Assembly (NCBI GenBank): GCA_902780505.1
Contig: CACZFN010000013.1
Span: 1-44,318, forward strand
From: an uncultured Ruminococcus sp.
Lineage (GTDB): Bacteria; Bacillota; Clostridia; Oscillospirales; Ruminococcaceae
DNA: 44,318 nt
Direction: 5' to 3'
Position numbers and translations under genes: made by a program. Below, piece by piece: positions 23,027-33,042 of the stretch (its first letter is position 1; each line of letters begins with the position of its first letter). The notes beneath the pieces are model-generated. The model was not told the DNA's origin. It made no database searches and saw nothing but the letters and a program-made list of their open reading frames with translations.

Positions 23027-24652
23027 TCACGCAAGGGCGTTGTGCTTGTCAGCAAGCTCCTTATCGAGGAACTTGTAGTAAATATGGATTTTGCGAGGTT
23101 TGGTGCGGTCTTTCGGATGCTCGTCAACGGTCACATAACCGATCAGGTCAAGACACATTTCACGGGTAAGCTCCGCAGCACCAGCGTACTTCCTAACACG
23201 GCTTATAAACTCGTCAACATCGGCTTCGTCCTGTTTGTCAGCCATTTCACGCTCCATAATCGCATCGTATTCCGCAGACAGCGACTTCTTTTCAGCACTA
23301 TATTTTTCAAGCAGACCGATACACACATCTTCGGGGACACGACCGAGGACTTTATCCTCATAGATATTCTGGATCAGCTTGTCAAGCTCGTCCAAACGTT
23401 TCTTGACCTCTGCTTCACGCTTCTTTTCCTCTGCGGAACGGGCTGTCTGCTGTCTTGCCTTGTATGCAAGAAATCTATCCCTTGCATCGGCTTCGTGGAG
23501 TACCATACGGCTCTTGTCCTGAATGTCGGCAAGCACTGTATCCTCCAAAAGATACTGCTTGATGAAGTGTGTCGAGCATACATCACCGCCGCAGCGACTA
23601 TGCAGACCGCAAGTGTAAGCTGGCTTGCACCCCTTAGAGCCGTTATGCTGTCGCATCTTAGAGCCACAGCTATCGCAGTAAAGAAATCCCGACAGCGGAG
23701 CAGTAACACCCTTGTGGTCACGCTTACCCTGACTTACAGAAGCATCGACCTCACGGCATTTATCCCACAATTCCTGCGTGATGATAGGCTCGTGATTGTT
23801 CTCAACTATCGCCCAATCTTCCTGATTTTTCTGAATGATCTTGTGGTTTTTGTAGCTCACCGAGGTTGTACGCAGTTGTGCGAGCTTGCCGAGGTAGATA
23901 GGATTATTCAGAATACGCTTGACGTTGATATTGCCCCACAGGTGCGAGGTGTTGTGCGGATTAGGCTTTCCAAGTCGCTGATACTGATAATCGGACGGAG
24001 TAGGAATATGCTCCGCATTGAGAATGTCAGCTATCTTTTTCGGATTGAAACCCTTTGCCCTCATCTCAAAGATACGGCGGACAATAGCGGCGGCATACGG
24101 ATCAATGATCGGAGTATTAAAGCCATCATCGCTCTTGAAATAACCGTAGGCACAGTAGGTGCATTTGTATTTACCCGACTTTGCATTGCTTTCAAACACG
24201 GCTCTCAGCTTCTTAGAAGTGTTGGCTGCGTACCATTCGTTAAAAACGTTCATTATCGGGAGCATATCCATACTTGCACTGTCGCTGTTGAGCGTATCAA
24301 TGTTGTCGGTCAGTGCAATGAAACGGATATTGTACATCGGGAACAGATAATCTACATACTGTCCGACCTGGATATAGTTTCTACCGAAACGGCTCATATC
24401 CTTGCAGATAATAAGATTTATCCTACCCGACTTTGCATCTTCGAGCATTCTCTGAACGCCAGGGCGGTCAAAACTCACACCCGAAATTCCGTCATCGACA
24501 TACTCGTCATAGATCGACCAGCCCTGTTCACTCACATAGTTTGTGAGGACTCGTCTTTGGTTTTCGATTGAAAGGGACTCTCCCTGTCGCTCATCGTCCT
24601 TTGACAAGCGGAGGTAAATTCCCACCTTGTAATTATCCTGCTTTGGTAACAT
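23027..24652 (-). CDS. TnpX-like large serine recombinase
   Basis: The 541-residue protein has a serine resolvase/invertase catalytic domain in residues about 8-155 (YLRLSKDDE with nucleophile Ser17; DGISGVSFDRPG; DMSRFGRNYIQVGQY). A Recombinase domain follows (GFNPKKIADILN, then NVKRILNNPIYLGK), then a zinc ribbon with paired Cys (CDSCGSKMRQH, about 335; CGLHSRCGGDVC), a coiled coil, and a C-terminal DUF4368-like part (TREMCLDLIGYVTV). This is the Tn4451/Tn4453 TnpX type, which excises and inserts mobilisable elements at short targets. It should mobilise the surrounding 21.6-29.1 kb element. It is transcribed opposite to mobC and the relaxase gene from an operator-like promoter. Confidence 0.92.
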   Translation of the reverse strand: MLPKQDNYKVGIYLRLSKDDERQGESLSIENQRRVLTNYVSEQGWSIYDEYVDDGISGVSFDRPGVQRMLEDAKSGRINLIICKDMSRFGRNYIQVGQYVDYLFPMYNIRFIALTDNIDTLNSDSASMDMLPIMNVFNEWYAANTSKKLRAVFESNAKSGKYKCTYCAYGYFKSDDGFNTPIIDPYAAAIVRRIFEMRAKGFNPKKIADILNAEHIPTPSDYQYQRLGKPNPHNTSHLWGNINVKRILNNPIYLGKLAQLRTTSVSYKNHKIIQKNQEDWAIVENNHEPIITQELWDKCREVDASVSQGKRDHKGVTAPLSGFLYCDSCGSKMRQHNGSKGCKPAYTCGLHSRCGGDVCSTHFIKQYLLEDTVLADIQDKSRMVLHEADARDRFLAYKARQQTARSAEEKKREAEVKKRLDELDKLIQNIYEDKVLGRVPEDVCIGLLEKYSAEKKSLSAEYDAIMEREMADKQDEADVDEFISRVRKYAGAAELTREMCLDLIGYVTVDEHPKDRTKPRKIHIYYKFLDKELADKHNALA

Positions 24653-24676
24653 AAACTCTCCTTTCCTCCAAAGCAG

Positions 24677-24725
24677 CTTTTATCGGTATTATGACTATTA
24701 TAGCGCGACATACCGATAAAAGCAA
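24677..24725 (-). promoter_or_regulatory. Recombinase promoter inside a 12-bp inverted repeat
   Basis: CTTTTATCGGTA (24677-24688) and TACCGATAAAAG (24711-24722) are perfect inverted copies. Between them a minus-strand -10 box TATAAT (24697-24702) lies 17 bases from TTGCTT (24720-24725). The repeat overlaps the -35 box and the start region, as expected for a repressor or autoregulatory site. Confidence 0.6.
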
Positions 24726-24750
24726 GTGTTTTCTGAAAATTTCAGAAAAA

Positions 24751-24951
24751 TTAACAGCTTTGGATAGGTTTGTTCAGTACCTCATTCAGCGCTCTGTCGA
24801 ACGCAAGTCTGTAAAGCTCGTTGTCAAGGTCTTTGTCACCGATGAAGTGACTCACCACGATCATCTTCTGTCCGTGAATGGTATATTCACGCTCACGCTG
24901 AGGGCAGTCCTTGTACTGCTCGTTCAGCTCTTGCATTGTTTTCTGTTTCAT
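24751..24951 (-). CDS. Small element-borne protein
   Basis: The 66-residue product reads MKQKTMQELNEQYKDCPQRE, then EYTIHGQKMIVVSHFIGDKD and LYRLAFDRALNE. The short beta pair followed by a helix is the layout of small proteins that accompany recombinase genes in clostridial transposons. The family is not certain. AAAGGAG lies about 12 bases before the ATG. It is just upstream of the recombinase gene. Confidence 0.6.
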   Translation of the reverse strand: MKQKTMQELNEQYKDCPQREREYTIHGQKMIVVSHFIGDKDLDNELYRLAFDRALNEVLNKPIQSC

Positions 24952-25092
24952 AGCGAATTTTCTCCTTTAGCTTGTCTATCTCTATGCTTATAGGTTGAGG
25001 GCATCGCTTTATTTCTCTTACCCTCGTATTTATAGCCGTGAGGAACGGCATTGCTGCCGCCCCATAGCTAACGTTCTGTTGTCGGATATATG

Positions 25093-25497
25093 TTAATCCG
25101 TGTAGGTGTTGTTATTTCCGAAGAAAGAGGTCTGTCCGATTGTACTATCGTCAGTATCATCTTCCTCACTATCAGCATCGTCCGAGCTGTTGTCGGTATC
25201 GTCAGCATTTACCTCATTGGCATCATCGGCACTCACCTCATCAGCAGAGCCGTCAACAAGTGACTCAATCTCATCGTAGGTCATACCGCTTGCAGTAAAC
25301 TTGCTGATGAGCGTATGCTCTTTTGTGACCGCATCGAGAAGTGCTTGACCCTCTAAGCCGTACTGCTCAGAAATGTTTGAGTAGACAATAACCTTGCTCT
25401 GCTCGATCAGCTTGCGTTTCAGCTCGTGTGCTGCCTTGATAGCGGCATCGGCATTGACGATCTGTTGGTTGTTGTCGGTCAGCGTTTTGACTTTCAT
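25093..25497 (-). CDS. Hypothetical protein with acidic repetitive tail
   Basis: The 134-residue product has a basic helical N-terminal half (KTLTDNNQQIVNADAAIKAAHELKRKLIEQSK) and a tail of ADDANEVNADDTD-like acidic repeats ending in TSFFGNNNTYTD. I do not recognise it. ATG 25497 (MKVKTLT) is chosen over an upstream in-frame start because GGTGGTG precedes it. It is probably the first gene of the minus-strand unit that runs towards the recombinase. Confidence 0.55.
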   Translation of the reverse strand: MKVKTLTDNNQQIVNADAAIKAAHELKRKLIEQSKVIVYSNISEQYGLEGQALLDAVTKEHTLISKFTASGMTYDEIESLVDGSADEVSADDANEVNADDTDNSSDDADSEEDDTDDSTIGQTSFFGNNNTYTD

Positions 25498-25533
25498 ATC
25501 ATCACCACCGTTCTGCATTTGATTTCGGGACAA

Positions 25534-26150
25534 CTCCCGATGATAATATTATAGCACGATACAAGGCTGTATGTCCATTCGCATTGCGCTCAAACTTTGT
25601 GCGCCGATAGGGTTTTCGAGTTCGTCAAATAGTCTGGGGATTTTCAAGTGTATAGACACCTATGCTCCGAGCTGATATGTTTGTTACTTGCATTATCATC
25701 GTTACGGGCAAATCTCATTCAAATATTTAGGCTGATACGATGCAAAGTTACATCATCAAGTTACTGTCACCCTATACAGAAATCTGCTGTTGAAATTAGG
25801 CATAAGGGAGAACCACAATGAACAAACTGTAAACTTTTCGGATTTTTATGCTCCAAACTGCAAAATCGTCGGTAGTAAGGTAGGAGGATATTTTTAAGCC
25901 GTGAGCGTATCTGAAATCTGAATATCACAATCAGTATATCGACATTCACAACATCGGCTTGCAGAGAGCCGATAACAGGTTTCACCAGATTGCCGCCCAC
26001 CCAGCACGGCAACTGCGCCGATACCCAGTAGAATACCCTCAGAGCTTGCATATAGAGATAAGTCGCTTACGCTCCAAATTCGTTGACGGAGCAACGAAAG
26101 TCTGAACGGCATCACGCCATTCAGACGGGATAACTGCATTAAAATGCAGG
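25534..26150. other. Non-coding stretch before the mobilisation genes
   Basis: No credible gene is present; minus-strand frames here lack ribosome sites and protein-like composition. It should hold divergent promoters for the minus-strand unit and for mobC, and it leads into the oriT-like palindrome. Confidence 0.4.
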
Positions 26151-26158
26151 AAAAATAG

Positions 26159-26206
26159 CAAGCATTGTTAATTGCGCCACAAAGTGGACGTAATTAACTT
26201 CGCTTG
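26159..26206 (+). other. oriT-like nested inverted repeat
   Basis: CAAGC (26159-26163) and GCTTG (26202-26206) flank an inner repeat, TTAATTGCGCCAC / GTGGACGTAATTAA (26168-26197), around AAA. It is directly upstream of mobC and the relaxase gene, the usual place of a transfer origin. The nick site cannot be fixed from sequence alone. Confidence 0.5.
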
Positions 26207-26299
26207 TTGGGGACACCCCAAACCCCGAATATGACCGAACAACGGTCATAAAAAAATCGGCTGATGCCGAAATATAGAGATACAAAGGAGACAAGAATA

Positions 26300-26920
26300 A
26301 TGGAAAAGAAAAAGCGTGGCAGACCGCCCAAGTTATTCACAGCCGAGACAGACGGAATGACCTACGAGGGAGTTATCAATTACAACCTCAATAAGCAAGT
26401 CAAGAGAGAGCTTGACGAGAGCCTTGCAGACAAACCAGCCGACACCCTTACGGACGAGGAACGCAAGTACCTTGACACGCAGAGGGAGAACAAGACACGC
26501 ACACTCAATATCCGTTTCACGGAGAGCGAGTATCAAGATATTATTTCCAAGTGTGAACAGTACGGCTATAAGAAGAAATCGGAGTATGTGCGTGATTGTA
26601 TCCGAGCGAGAGTGCCGACTAATGTTCCGCAGATAGATTTATCTGAAACGAATCGTCAGATTAAGGCTATCGGTAACAACATCAATCAGCTTGCGATCAG
26701 GCTTCACAGTACGGGGAGTTTCTATGCCGAGGATATGCAAGAGGTCAGACAGGAGGTGAGCGAGATTTGGCAGTTACTTCTATCCATTCAATCAGAGCAA
26801 CTGTTGCCTCCGCAATCAACTACATCACGGATGGAGATAAGACCGTCAACGGACTATATGTCTCATCTTATCTATGCCGACCCGACAGCAGAGGGGCAGC
26901 CGAAGATTTCCGACGAGTGA
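26300..26920 (+). CDS. mobC: Mobilisation protein MobC
   Basis: The 206-residue protein helps the relaxase bind and open oriT. A basic N-terminus (EKKKRGRPPKLF) leads to a ribbon-helix-helix-like segment (TRTLNIRFTESEYQDIISKCEQYGYKKKSEYVRDCI, about 77-112). The conserved MobC helix is ETNRQIKAIGNNINQLAIRLHSTGSF. ATG 26300 follows AAAGGAG by nine bases; an upstream in-frame start has no such site. The 3' part overlaps the relaxase gene by more than 150 bases in a different frame, an extensive but common arrangement in these modules. Confidence 0.88.
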   Translation: MEKKKRGRPPKLFTAETDGMTYEGVINYNLNKQVKRELDESLADKPADTLTDEERKYLDTQRENKTRTLNIRFTESEYQDIISKCEQYGYKKKSEYVRDCIRARVPTNVPQIDLSETNRQIKAIGNNINQLAIRLHSTGSFYAEDMQEVRQEVSEIWQLLLSIQSEQLLPPQSTTSRMEIRPSTDYMSHLIYADPTAEGQPKISDE

Positions 26921-28494
26921 GGGAGCAAGGCACAGGGCGGACGGAGATACTTGCTTATCACATCATTCAATCGTTCAAGCCGGAGGAAATTACACCCGAA
27001 CAGGCTCTTGCCGTCAGCGAGGAATTATGCGACCGTTATCTCAAAGGCAACTTTCAGTATGTGCTTGCCGTTCACAGCGACAAAGACCACATTCATACGC
27101 ACATAATCGTCAATAACACAAACGTGTATAACGGACTTAGCTTTACATACGAAGAAAATCAAGGCGGCAGACGAGAACGAGCGTGGGCGAAGCTCCGTGC
27201 AGTCTCCGATGATTTGTGTCGAGAGCATAACTTGTCCGTGATTGCAGAGCCTGAAAAGGGACACAGCGTTTCTCATTTTGAAAGGGATATGCAGAAACAA
27301 GGCAAGTCGTGGAAAGACAAGCTCAGAGCGAGAATTGCCGAGGTTGCATTTTACAGTAAGAATTTTGATGATTTTCTTGATAAATGCCCCGAAAGCGGTA
27401 TTGAGGTTTCTTATACTCCGACCAAGAAGGTCAAGCTGAAATTCCGCTTGAAAGACGAGGGACAGCAGAGGTTTACAAGAGCCGACACTCTGGGCGAGGA
27501 CTACACCGCCGAACGTATAGCCGAGCAGATAGAACAAATGCAGAAAGGGCGCACTGCTATTGAAAGGCTTGCTGAAAAGAAAAATGCGGAAAAGCCAGTC
27601 GCACCGCCAACACCTGTTGTCACGCCCAAGACCGAGCCTAAGCCGACACCCACAGCACCGACCAAGCCAACAGAATACGGACATCTTATCACTAATGCTG
27701 TTCTCGAAAAAATGAAAGAGAGGGGCATTGCACCAGTTCCTGCGCCTAAGCCGACCGCTGATAAGACCGATACGGCAAAGCAAGATTATGTGTACAAGCC
27801 AACCTCCGATGAAGAATTTTTCAATGCTTTTGGTGTGCATCTTGATGAAGTCGATACACCCGATACCACCGCACCGACCGAGAACCAAGCACCCGAAGTC
27901 GAGGAAGTTGACCCGTGGGAGAAATTCCGTGAATTAGGCTATTCCGACAAGGATATTGAAACACTTGAAAGCGGCGGAATTATGTCCTTTGACGAGCTTC
28001 ACGGATTTATGTCTCCAAATACGAAACACCCACAAGACCACCGCAAGGAAATTGCCGACCTCAAAGAGCAAATCAGCGACCTTGAAACCCTTATCAGCAA
28101 TATCAAGCGGAAAAATGAACTTGCTCCCACTCATAAGAAGTACGAAAGCAAGTCGGGCTGGTTTAAGACACAGTACAAGAAGAAACACAACGATGATATT
28201 TACGATTACGGCAAGGCAAAAATTTATATCCAAGAGCATATCGACAAATACAAGGACGAGGACGGCAATGCACCAACGCTCAAAGACTTGCAGACTAAGC
28301 TGAAAGACCTCAAGGATAAACTGAAACCTCTTGTTAAAGAGAACGCCAAGTATGAAGCGAAAACACATCTTGCTTATCCCTATATCAAGAAAATGCGGCA
28401 TAATCAAATGGCTGAACAGAACAGGAGAGCTGCCGAGCGCAGCAGACAGAGGACACAGACACAGCAGAAAAAGAAGAAAAATTATCTTGAATGA
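26767..28494 (+). CDS. mobA: MOBP-type relaxase (MobA/VirD2 family)
   Basis: The 575-residue protein nicks oriT and pilots the strand during transfer. The relaxase domain is in the first ~180 residues: candidate nucleophile Tyr19 (SAINYITDGDK), then the metal-binding histidines His103, His108, His110 and His112 (HSDKDHIHTHIIVNN). A Pro/Thr/Lys-rich linker (about 275-335) and a helical C-terminal half with coiled coils follow. The start is TTG 26767, seven bases after AGGAGGTGAG, inside mobC. No coupling protein or type IV secretion genes follow, so the element is mobilisable, not self-transmissible. Confidence 0.9.
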   Translation: MAVTSIHSIRATVASAINYITDGDKTVNGLYVSSYLCRPDSRGAAEDFRRVREQGTGRTEILAYHIIQSFKPEEITPEQALAVSEELCDRYLKGNFQYVLAVHSDKDHIHTHIIVNNTNVYNGLSFTYEENQGGRRERAWAKLRAVSDDLCREHNLSVIAEPEKGHSVSHFERDMQKQGKSWKDKLRARIAEVAFYSKNFDDFLDKCPESGIEVSYTPTKKVKLKFRLKDEGQQRFTRADTLGEDYTAERIAEQIEQMQKGRTAIERLAEKKNAEKPVAPPTPVVTPKTEPKPTPTAPTKPTEYGHLITNAVLEKMKERGIAPVPAPKPTADKTDTAKQDYVYKPTSDEEFFNAFGVHLDEVDTPDTTAPTENQAPEVEEVDPWEKFRELGYSDKDIETLESGGIMSFDELHGFMSPNTKHPQDHRKEIADLKEQISDLETLISNIKRKNELAPTHKKYESKSGWFKTQYKKKHNDDIYDYGKAKIYIQEHIDKYKDEDGNAPTLKDLQTKLKDLKDKLKPLVKENAKYEAKTHLAYPYIKKMRHNQMAEQNRRAAERSRQRTQTQQKKKKNYLE

Positions 28495-28512
28495 CGAAAG
28501 GAGATTTTTATT

Positions 28513-29106
28513 TTGAGTAAGATAGGCTACATCAGAGTATCAACCGAAAACCAAGAGACAGCCCGTCAGCAGGAGATTATGTGTGACTATCAGGTTGACC
28601 GCATCTTCTCCGAAAAGCTGTCAGGAGCGAACACAGACCGTCCACAGCTTCACGCAATGCTTGACTATGTGAGAGAGGGCGATACGCTCTATATCGAGAG
28701 TATCAGCCGTCTGGGACGGTCAACAAGGGACTTGCTGAACATCATCGACACGCTCAACGATAAGGGTGTGTCACTCGTCAGCCACAAAGAAAACATTGAT
28801 ACCCAAAGTCCAACGGGTAAATTTATGCTCACCGTCTTTGCAGCTCTGTCACAGTTGGAGCGTGAGCAACTCAAACAGCGTCAGCGTGAGGGTATCGAGA
28901 TTGCTAAGGCACAGGGCAAATACACAGGCAGAAAGCCTATCCCGACCGACTGGGTGAAGTTTGAACAGCTCTACGGGGAATGGAAAGCCAAGCACATCAC
29001 AGGCAGAGACTTTATGCGTAGAATGGGGATAACCGCTAACACGTTCTATCGCCGTGTCCGTCAGTACGAAGCCACACACGGCATCACCGAGCAGACTATC
29101 ACCTGA
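28513..29106 (+). CDS. Small serine recombinase (resolvase/invertase)
   Basis: The 197-residue protein is a Tn3-resolvase-type site-specific recombinase. The catalytic domain runs from residue 1 to about 135 (GYIRVSTENQ with Ser10; FSEKLSGANTDRPQL; ESISRLGRSTRDLL; SPTGKFMLTVFAALSQLEREQ) and a helix-turn-helix lies at the end (ITGRDFMRRMGITANTFYRRV). The start is TTG 28513, preceded by AAAGGAG, 18 bases after the relaxase stop, so it is probably in the mob operon. It may resolve dimers or invert DNA within the element. Confidence 0.9.
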   Translation: MSKIGYIRVSTENQETARQQEIMCDYQVDRIFSEKLSGANTDRPQLHAMLDYVREGDTLYIESISRLGRSTRDLLNIIDTLNDKGVSLVSHKENIDTQSPTGKFMLTVFAALSQLEREQLKQRQREGIEIAKAQGKYTGRKPIPTDWVKFEQLYGEWKAKHITGRDFMRRMGITANTFYRRVRQYEATHGITEQTIT

Positions 29107-29345
29107 TACCCTCACAGACGAACGGAAACGGCACACAGAGCCGTCCGCCCTTTCCGAGCGGAAAACTAACCGCAGAAAAATAAAAGCCCTCAGAAACGCA
29201 TACAAGAGCGTTTCCGAGAGCTTGCGGTTAATATTAAGTATCAAGCTGGTATAGCCTATTTGTCCACTCAAAAACCATCACACATAATTCCGTATTATCA
29301 TTTTTGAAACATACCACATAAAGACAGCGACTAATGCTACTTCGT

Positions 29346-31061
29346 TTAACATAATGATAAATAGATTATCCCGGAACTAAATGAAAATAATATTGCTTCT
29401 CCATATAAAGATTTTGCTGCATATCTTCCCCCAATCGTTTCCTTGTTGATAGCTTTCAAAGCAAGACCAATATAAGCTGCACCAATTATCACCGTTGGAG
29501 TAATATACCTAAAATTCATAGTGCAAGTGAAAGGGTAATCCGCTGATGTCTTGTAAAAACTTGCCATCATCATAATGTAAAAGCTGACCAAAAACATTTT
29601 TTCTGTCAGTTTCGCAGCACCTTTTTTGAAGCATATTACTATCATTGACACAAATGCAGTTCCTGCAATGATCACATTCAGCCAAAAGAAAATATTTGAT
29701 ACTGTGTTGACATATGAGCCTGAGTGAAAACAATTCTCGTTGATAAATTCTCCAAAAAGGGAATTTTTCATTATCGTTATAAGCGGATTATGCTCATTAT
29801 AATTCTGCACTGCACGGCTTTCATCAAGATACGCCCATTGTTCATAGGGACTTGCATACTGATGTAAAGAAAAATCAGTAATACGTTTAAGGAACGGCAT
29901 ATTCCCTATATACTGGAGTTCGCTTTTATCCATCTTCTGTACATACATTAGCGGTACTTTCCACTTGATATAATTTCGTACACCAAACCATAGACCGAGT
30001 GGCACACACACTATCCCGAAGCAGACAAACTGACCGAGCAGCCGTTTCCATTCTTCCTTGAATTTTTTGATAAATACGATAAGAAATACCAAAGCAATCG
30101 GTGGTGCAACCGTTGCAGCGGATAGCTTTGTCATCATGGCAAAGCCTACGCACAGGGCTATTTTCATGATGTTTTTCAGGCTCTGCTCACGATACCATTT
30201 CAAAGTGCATACCACGGCTCCCATGACCAGTGCGGCAGACAGCGTATCATTATTTATGCTGCCCGAAAAAAGGATAAATGCAGGGTGAAAGCTCACTATC
30301 ATCAGCGGTATGTACAAGGCTTTACCATTAAGTCCGAAATATCTGAATATCTTGTACGCCGAAATGATGATGCACACGGAGTAGAACAGTGTTAGTGTTT
30401 GCAGACTTTCTCTTGCCTGATTATGACCGACCTGCATGATGTTTTCATTGACATATATCCACAGCGCACTTATCGCATGGTGCAGCGGCGGATGACAGAA
30501 CTGCCAGCGCTCTCTGATGTCAAAGTCAGGCAGCTTATGCTCAAACAGCAGATATTCGATATACCCCGCATGACCCGAGTCTCCCCCGAAGGATCTCACA
30601 TCATGCTGACGAGTATATACCGATGTTACAAGCACATAATACAACTTTAGACAAAATCCCAGACCCATTATCAGAAGGGCGTTTAACTGTGTGCGATATT
30701 TCTTTATATCGGCAAGATAGTATAAGATAACTATGACAGAACATCCGCCCGCAAAGTGCCACATTGCCTTGCTCTGTGACTGCGTGTACAGCCTTACTGC
30801 AATGATGTCCGCAAGTATCAGAAGAGCGATAAAGATCACGACTCTCTTAGTGCTTATCCCCTCATACCTATGCTTATAGTAACCGAAAGCCGTTATTGCA
30901 CCAACTGTCATAAATGTCTCCAGCCATAGGGCATTGTTCGGAATATTTTCCGCCGCGCCTAGGAAAAAAGGATCAATGAACAGGCACAGTCCCAGTGCCC
31001 ACAGATACGGGTGCTTTGCCAGTAACTCTATTACTGCTTCTGTTATCTTTCCTTTGTTCAT
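29346..31061 (-). CDS. GT-C family glycosyltransferase, membrane
   Basis: The 571-residue protein has 11-13 hydrophobic spans and the layout of ArnT/PMT-type lipid-linked sugar transferases. An acidic motif follows the first spans ([16 protein letters not shown], with Asp-Ser-Gly-His in the first outer loop). [14 protein letters not shown] is a typical family motif, and [22 protein letters not shown] and [16 protein letters not shown] follow. It probably transfers a sugar from a polyprenyl-phosphate carrier to a cell-wall polymer or protein outside the membrane. Its start overlaps the end of the FAD oxidoreductase gene by 89 bases. With GtrA it forms a surface glycosylation unit. Confidence 0.82.
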   Translation of the reverse strand: MNKGKITEAVIELLAKHPYLWALGLCLFIDPFFLGAAENIPNNALWLETFMTVGAITAFGYYKHRYEGISTKRVVIFIALLILADIIAVRLYTQSQSKAMWHFAGGCSVIVILYYLADIKKYRTQLNALLIMGLGFCLKLYYVLVTSVYTRQHDVRSFGGDSGHAGYIEYLLFEHKLPDFDIRERWQFCHPPLHHAISALWIYVNENIMQVGHNQARESLQTLTLFYSVCIIISAYKIFRYFGLNGKALYIPLMIVSFHPAFILFSGSINNDTLSAALVMGAVVCTLKWYREQSLKNIMKIALCVGFAMMTKLSAATVAPPIALVFLIVFIKKFKEEWKRLLGQFVCFGIVCVPLGLWFGVRNYIKWKVPLMYVQKMDKSELQYIGNMPFLKRITDFSLHQYASPYEQWAYLDESRAVQNYNEHNPLITIMKNSLFGEFINENCFHSGSYVNTVSNIFFWLNVIIAGTAFVSMIVICFKKGAAKLTEKMFLVSFYIMMMASFYKTSADYPFTCTMNFRYITPTVIIGAAYIGLALKAINKETIGGRYAAKSLYGEAILFSFSSGIIYLSLC

Positions 31062-32583
31062 GATATTCCTTCTCCGTGTTTACGTTCCATACTGCCGACT
31101 TATCACGACTTCCCGAAATAATAGCTCCTGCCGTTTCCATAGCAGTCATCATGGAATGATCCATATTATTGTAGCGGTGCTGACCGTTTCTGCCTACGCA
31201 CCACAGGTTTTCATAACTGTCCAGATAACTTCTCACTTTCTCAAACTCCGCATAGGTATCAAAATATGCAGGATAGGCTTTCTTCACTCTTTCTCGATGG
31301 GAATCAAGAACGGCGTTTTTACCTATAACTCCCATTTTACGAAGCTCTCTGACTGCAAAGGTGGTACATTCCTTCTCGCTCATATTCCAGAAGCTGTCAC
31401 CCTCGGCGCAGAAGTATTCAAGCCCTATCCACACTGTTCCCACAGGGTCCTTGACCATATATGGTGACCAGTTGTTGAAGATCTGTATGCGTCCCAGCTT
31501 CACACCCTTGTCCTGCACATATATCCAGCAGTCGGGAACTATATTGCCGAGTGTTCTCTTGTTTGTCTTATTTTGAAGTTTCAGCTTGTTCACAAGAAGC
31601 CCCACAGTTACAAAATCCCGATACGGCAGACCGTCCGCTATCCTTTGTATCTCTTTGGGAGCGGACATACCGTTTATCAGGTCTTTTATTGGCATTGAGG
31701 AAATGACCTCGTCGGCTGCAAATCCTTCATCTTTGCACTTTACGGCGGTTATCCTGCCGCCCTCTGTTACAAGCTCCGTTATCTCATGGTCATAAAGTAT
31801 CCTGCCACCCATTTCTGTAACACGTTTCCCGACCAGCTCCCACAGCTGACCGGGACCATATTTCGGATACCAAAACTGTTCTATAAGCGAGGTTTCAGAA
31901 TTTGCGTTGGTCTTTGTGCCAGTCAGCTTTGTCAGCATATCCTTGATGATTGCTGTTACGGACAATCCCTTAACCCTCTGTGCACCCCAGTCGGCTGATA
32001 TTTCACGAGGATGTCTGCCCCACAGCTTTTCTGTGTAGCCCTCAAAGAACATGGAATACAACACCCTGCCGAAACGGTTTATGTAGAAGTTTTCCAGGTT
32101 ATCCTCAGGCAGCTTATGAACACAGGAATAAAGATAACTGAGTCCTGCCCTTGCGGTCATCATCAGCCCCATATTTTTGATGGTATTCATGTTCATGGTC
32201 ACTGGATAGTCGAAGAAGGCTTTATTGTAATAAATGCGTGACGTTCTGTTTCTAAGCAGCATCACATTATCCTCATGCTCCGGGTCTCCGCCATCTTTGG
32301 CATAGGGCTTATCGTTCCCCAGTACCTTGTCATCAAATGCAGGCTTTCCCTGAATCGGCATAAGCTCGATCCACCAGTCCATTATACGCTGGTCTTTTGA
32401 GAAGAATCTGTGACCGCCGATGTCCATTCTGCTGCCGCCATGCCTTACTGTACGTGAGATACCGCCAAGTGTACCGCTTGCTTCTAAGATTGTAACGTTG
32501 TATTTGTCCGAGCCGTTCTTTAACAGCTCATAGGCAGCCGTCAGTCCTGCAGGTCCTCCGCCTATTATGATAATATTTTTCAA
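30973..32583 (-). CDS. FAD-dependent oxidoreductase, UDP-galactopyranose mutase/amine oxidase-like
   Basis: The 536-residue protein begins with a Rossmann dinucleotide motif ([18 protein letters not shown], residues 4-21). The FAD-family motif [31 protein letters not shown] follows. An [22 protein letters not shown] segment and a C-terminal [19 protein letters not shown] flavin-binding motif are typical of the NAD(P)-binding 'protoporphyrinogen oxidase-like' proteins in polysaccharide clusters, related to UDP-galactopyranose mutase. It overlaps gtrA by four bases (ATGA). A role in modifying the sugar donor handled by the neighbouring GT-C enzyme is an inference. Confidence 0.82.
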   Translation of the reverse strand: MKNIIIIGGGPAGLTAAYELLKNGSDKYNVTILEASGTLGGISRTVRHGGSRMDIGGHRFFSKDQRIMDWWIELMPIQGKPAFDDKVLGNDKPYAKDGGDPEHEDNVMLLRNRTSRIYYNKAFFDYPVTMNMNTIKNMGLMMTARAGLSYLYSCVHKLPEDNLENFYINRFGRVLYSMFFEGYTEKLWGRHPREISADWGAQRVKGLSVTAIIKDMLTKLTGTKTNANSETSLIEQFWYPKYGPGQLWELVGKRVTEMGGRILYDHEITELVTEGGRITAVKCKDEGFAADEVISSMPIKDLINGMSAPKEIQRIADGLPYRDFVTVGLLVNKLKLQNKTNKRTLGNIVPDCWIYVQDKGVKLGRIQIFNNWSPYMVKDPVGTVWIGLEYFCAEGDSFWNMSEKECTTFAVRELRKMGVIGKNAVLDSHRERVKKAYPAYFDTYAEFEKVRSYLDSYENLWCVGRNGQHRYNNMDHSMMTAMETAGAIISGSRDKSAVWNVNTEKEYHEQRKDNRSSNRVTGKAPVSVGTGTVPVH

Positions 32584-33041
32584 TGCTGCTCCTCCTCATT
32601 ATTATTGTAGATAAGATATTTTCTTGCAAAGAAATTCCAGAAAAATGCGATCGCTGTTGCAAGCACCTGACCCACAAGATAATACTTATCCTGTGGTATA
32701 AGTCCGCCGAAAAGCTCATGCCCCGAAAGGGCTTTGTCAAACAGCCATATCAACCCTTGATTAATTCCCAGACCGACAATACCTATGAGTGCAAATGCCG
32801 AAAGCTCCACACCCTTGTTTTTGACAGATGAGCTGTCAAAGACCCATCTTGTAGAAATAAGATAATTGAAAACAAGACCGCCGACAAAACCGACAGCATT
32901 TGCGAGATTTGCATTTGTTCCGAACAGCTCTTTCAGCAGCACCAGCAGTCCCCACTGAATCACAGCGGCACCGCCGCCCACTATCACATATCGGATAAAC
33001 TGGACGACGGTGCTGTTACATTTATTCATGTGCGTTTTCAT
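32580..33041 (-). CDS. GtrA-family membrane protein
   Basis: The 153-residue protein has four membrane spans and the GtrA signatures [42 protein letters not shown] and [13 protein letters not shown]. GtrA proteins are thought to flip or handle polyprenyl-linked sugars. The ATG lies one base after the stop of the protease gene with no ribosome site of its own, so translation is probably coupled. It also overlaps the next gene by four bases. The order gtrA, FAD enzyme, GT-C fits a three-gene glycosylation operon. Confidence 0.88.
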   Translation of the reverse strand: MKTHMNKCNSTVVQFIRYVIVGGGAAVIQWGLLVLLKELFGTNANLANAVGFVGGLVFNYLISTRWVFDSSSVKNKGVELSAFALIGIVGLGINQGLIWLFDKALSGHELFGGLIPQDKYYLVGQVLATAIAFFWNFFARKYLIYNNNEEEQH

Positions 33042-33042
33042 T

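Noticed and set aside
23042-24571. A 509-codon plus-strand open frame opposite the recombinase gene
   Set aside because: It is the antisense shadow of the TnpX-like gene: no ribosome site and a Cys/Leu/Ile-rich, non-family-like composition.
25767-26139. Two minus-strand frames upstream of mobC
   Set aside because: They lack ribosome sites, overlap each other and lie in the probable promoter/oriT region; no family-like features.
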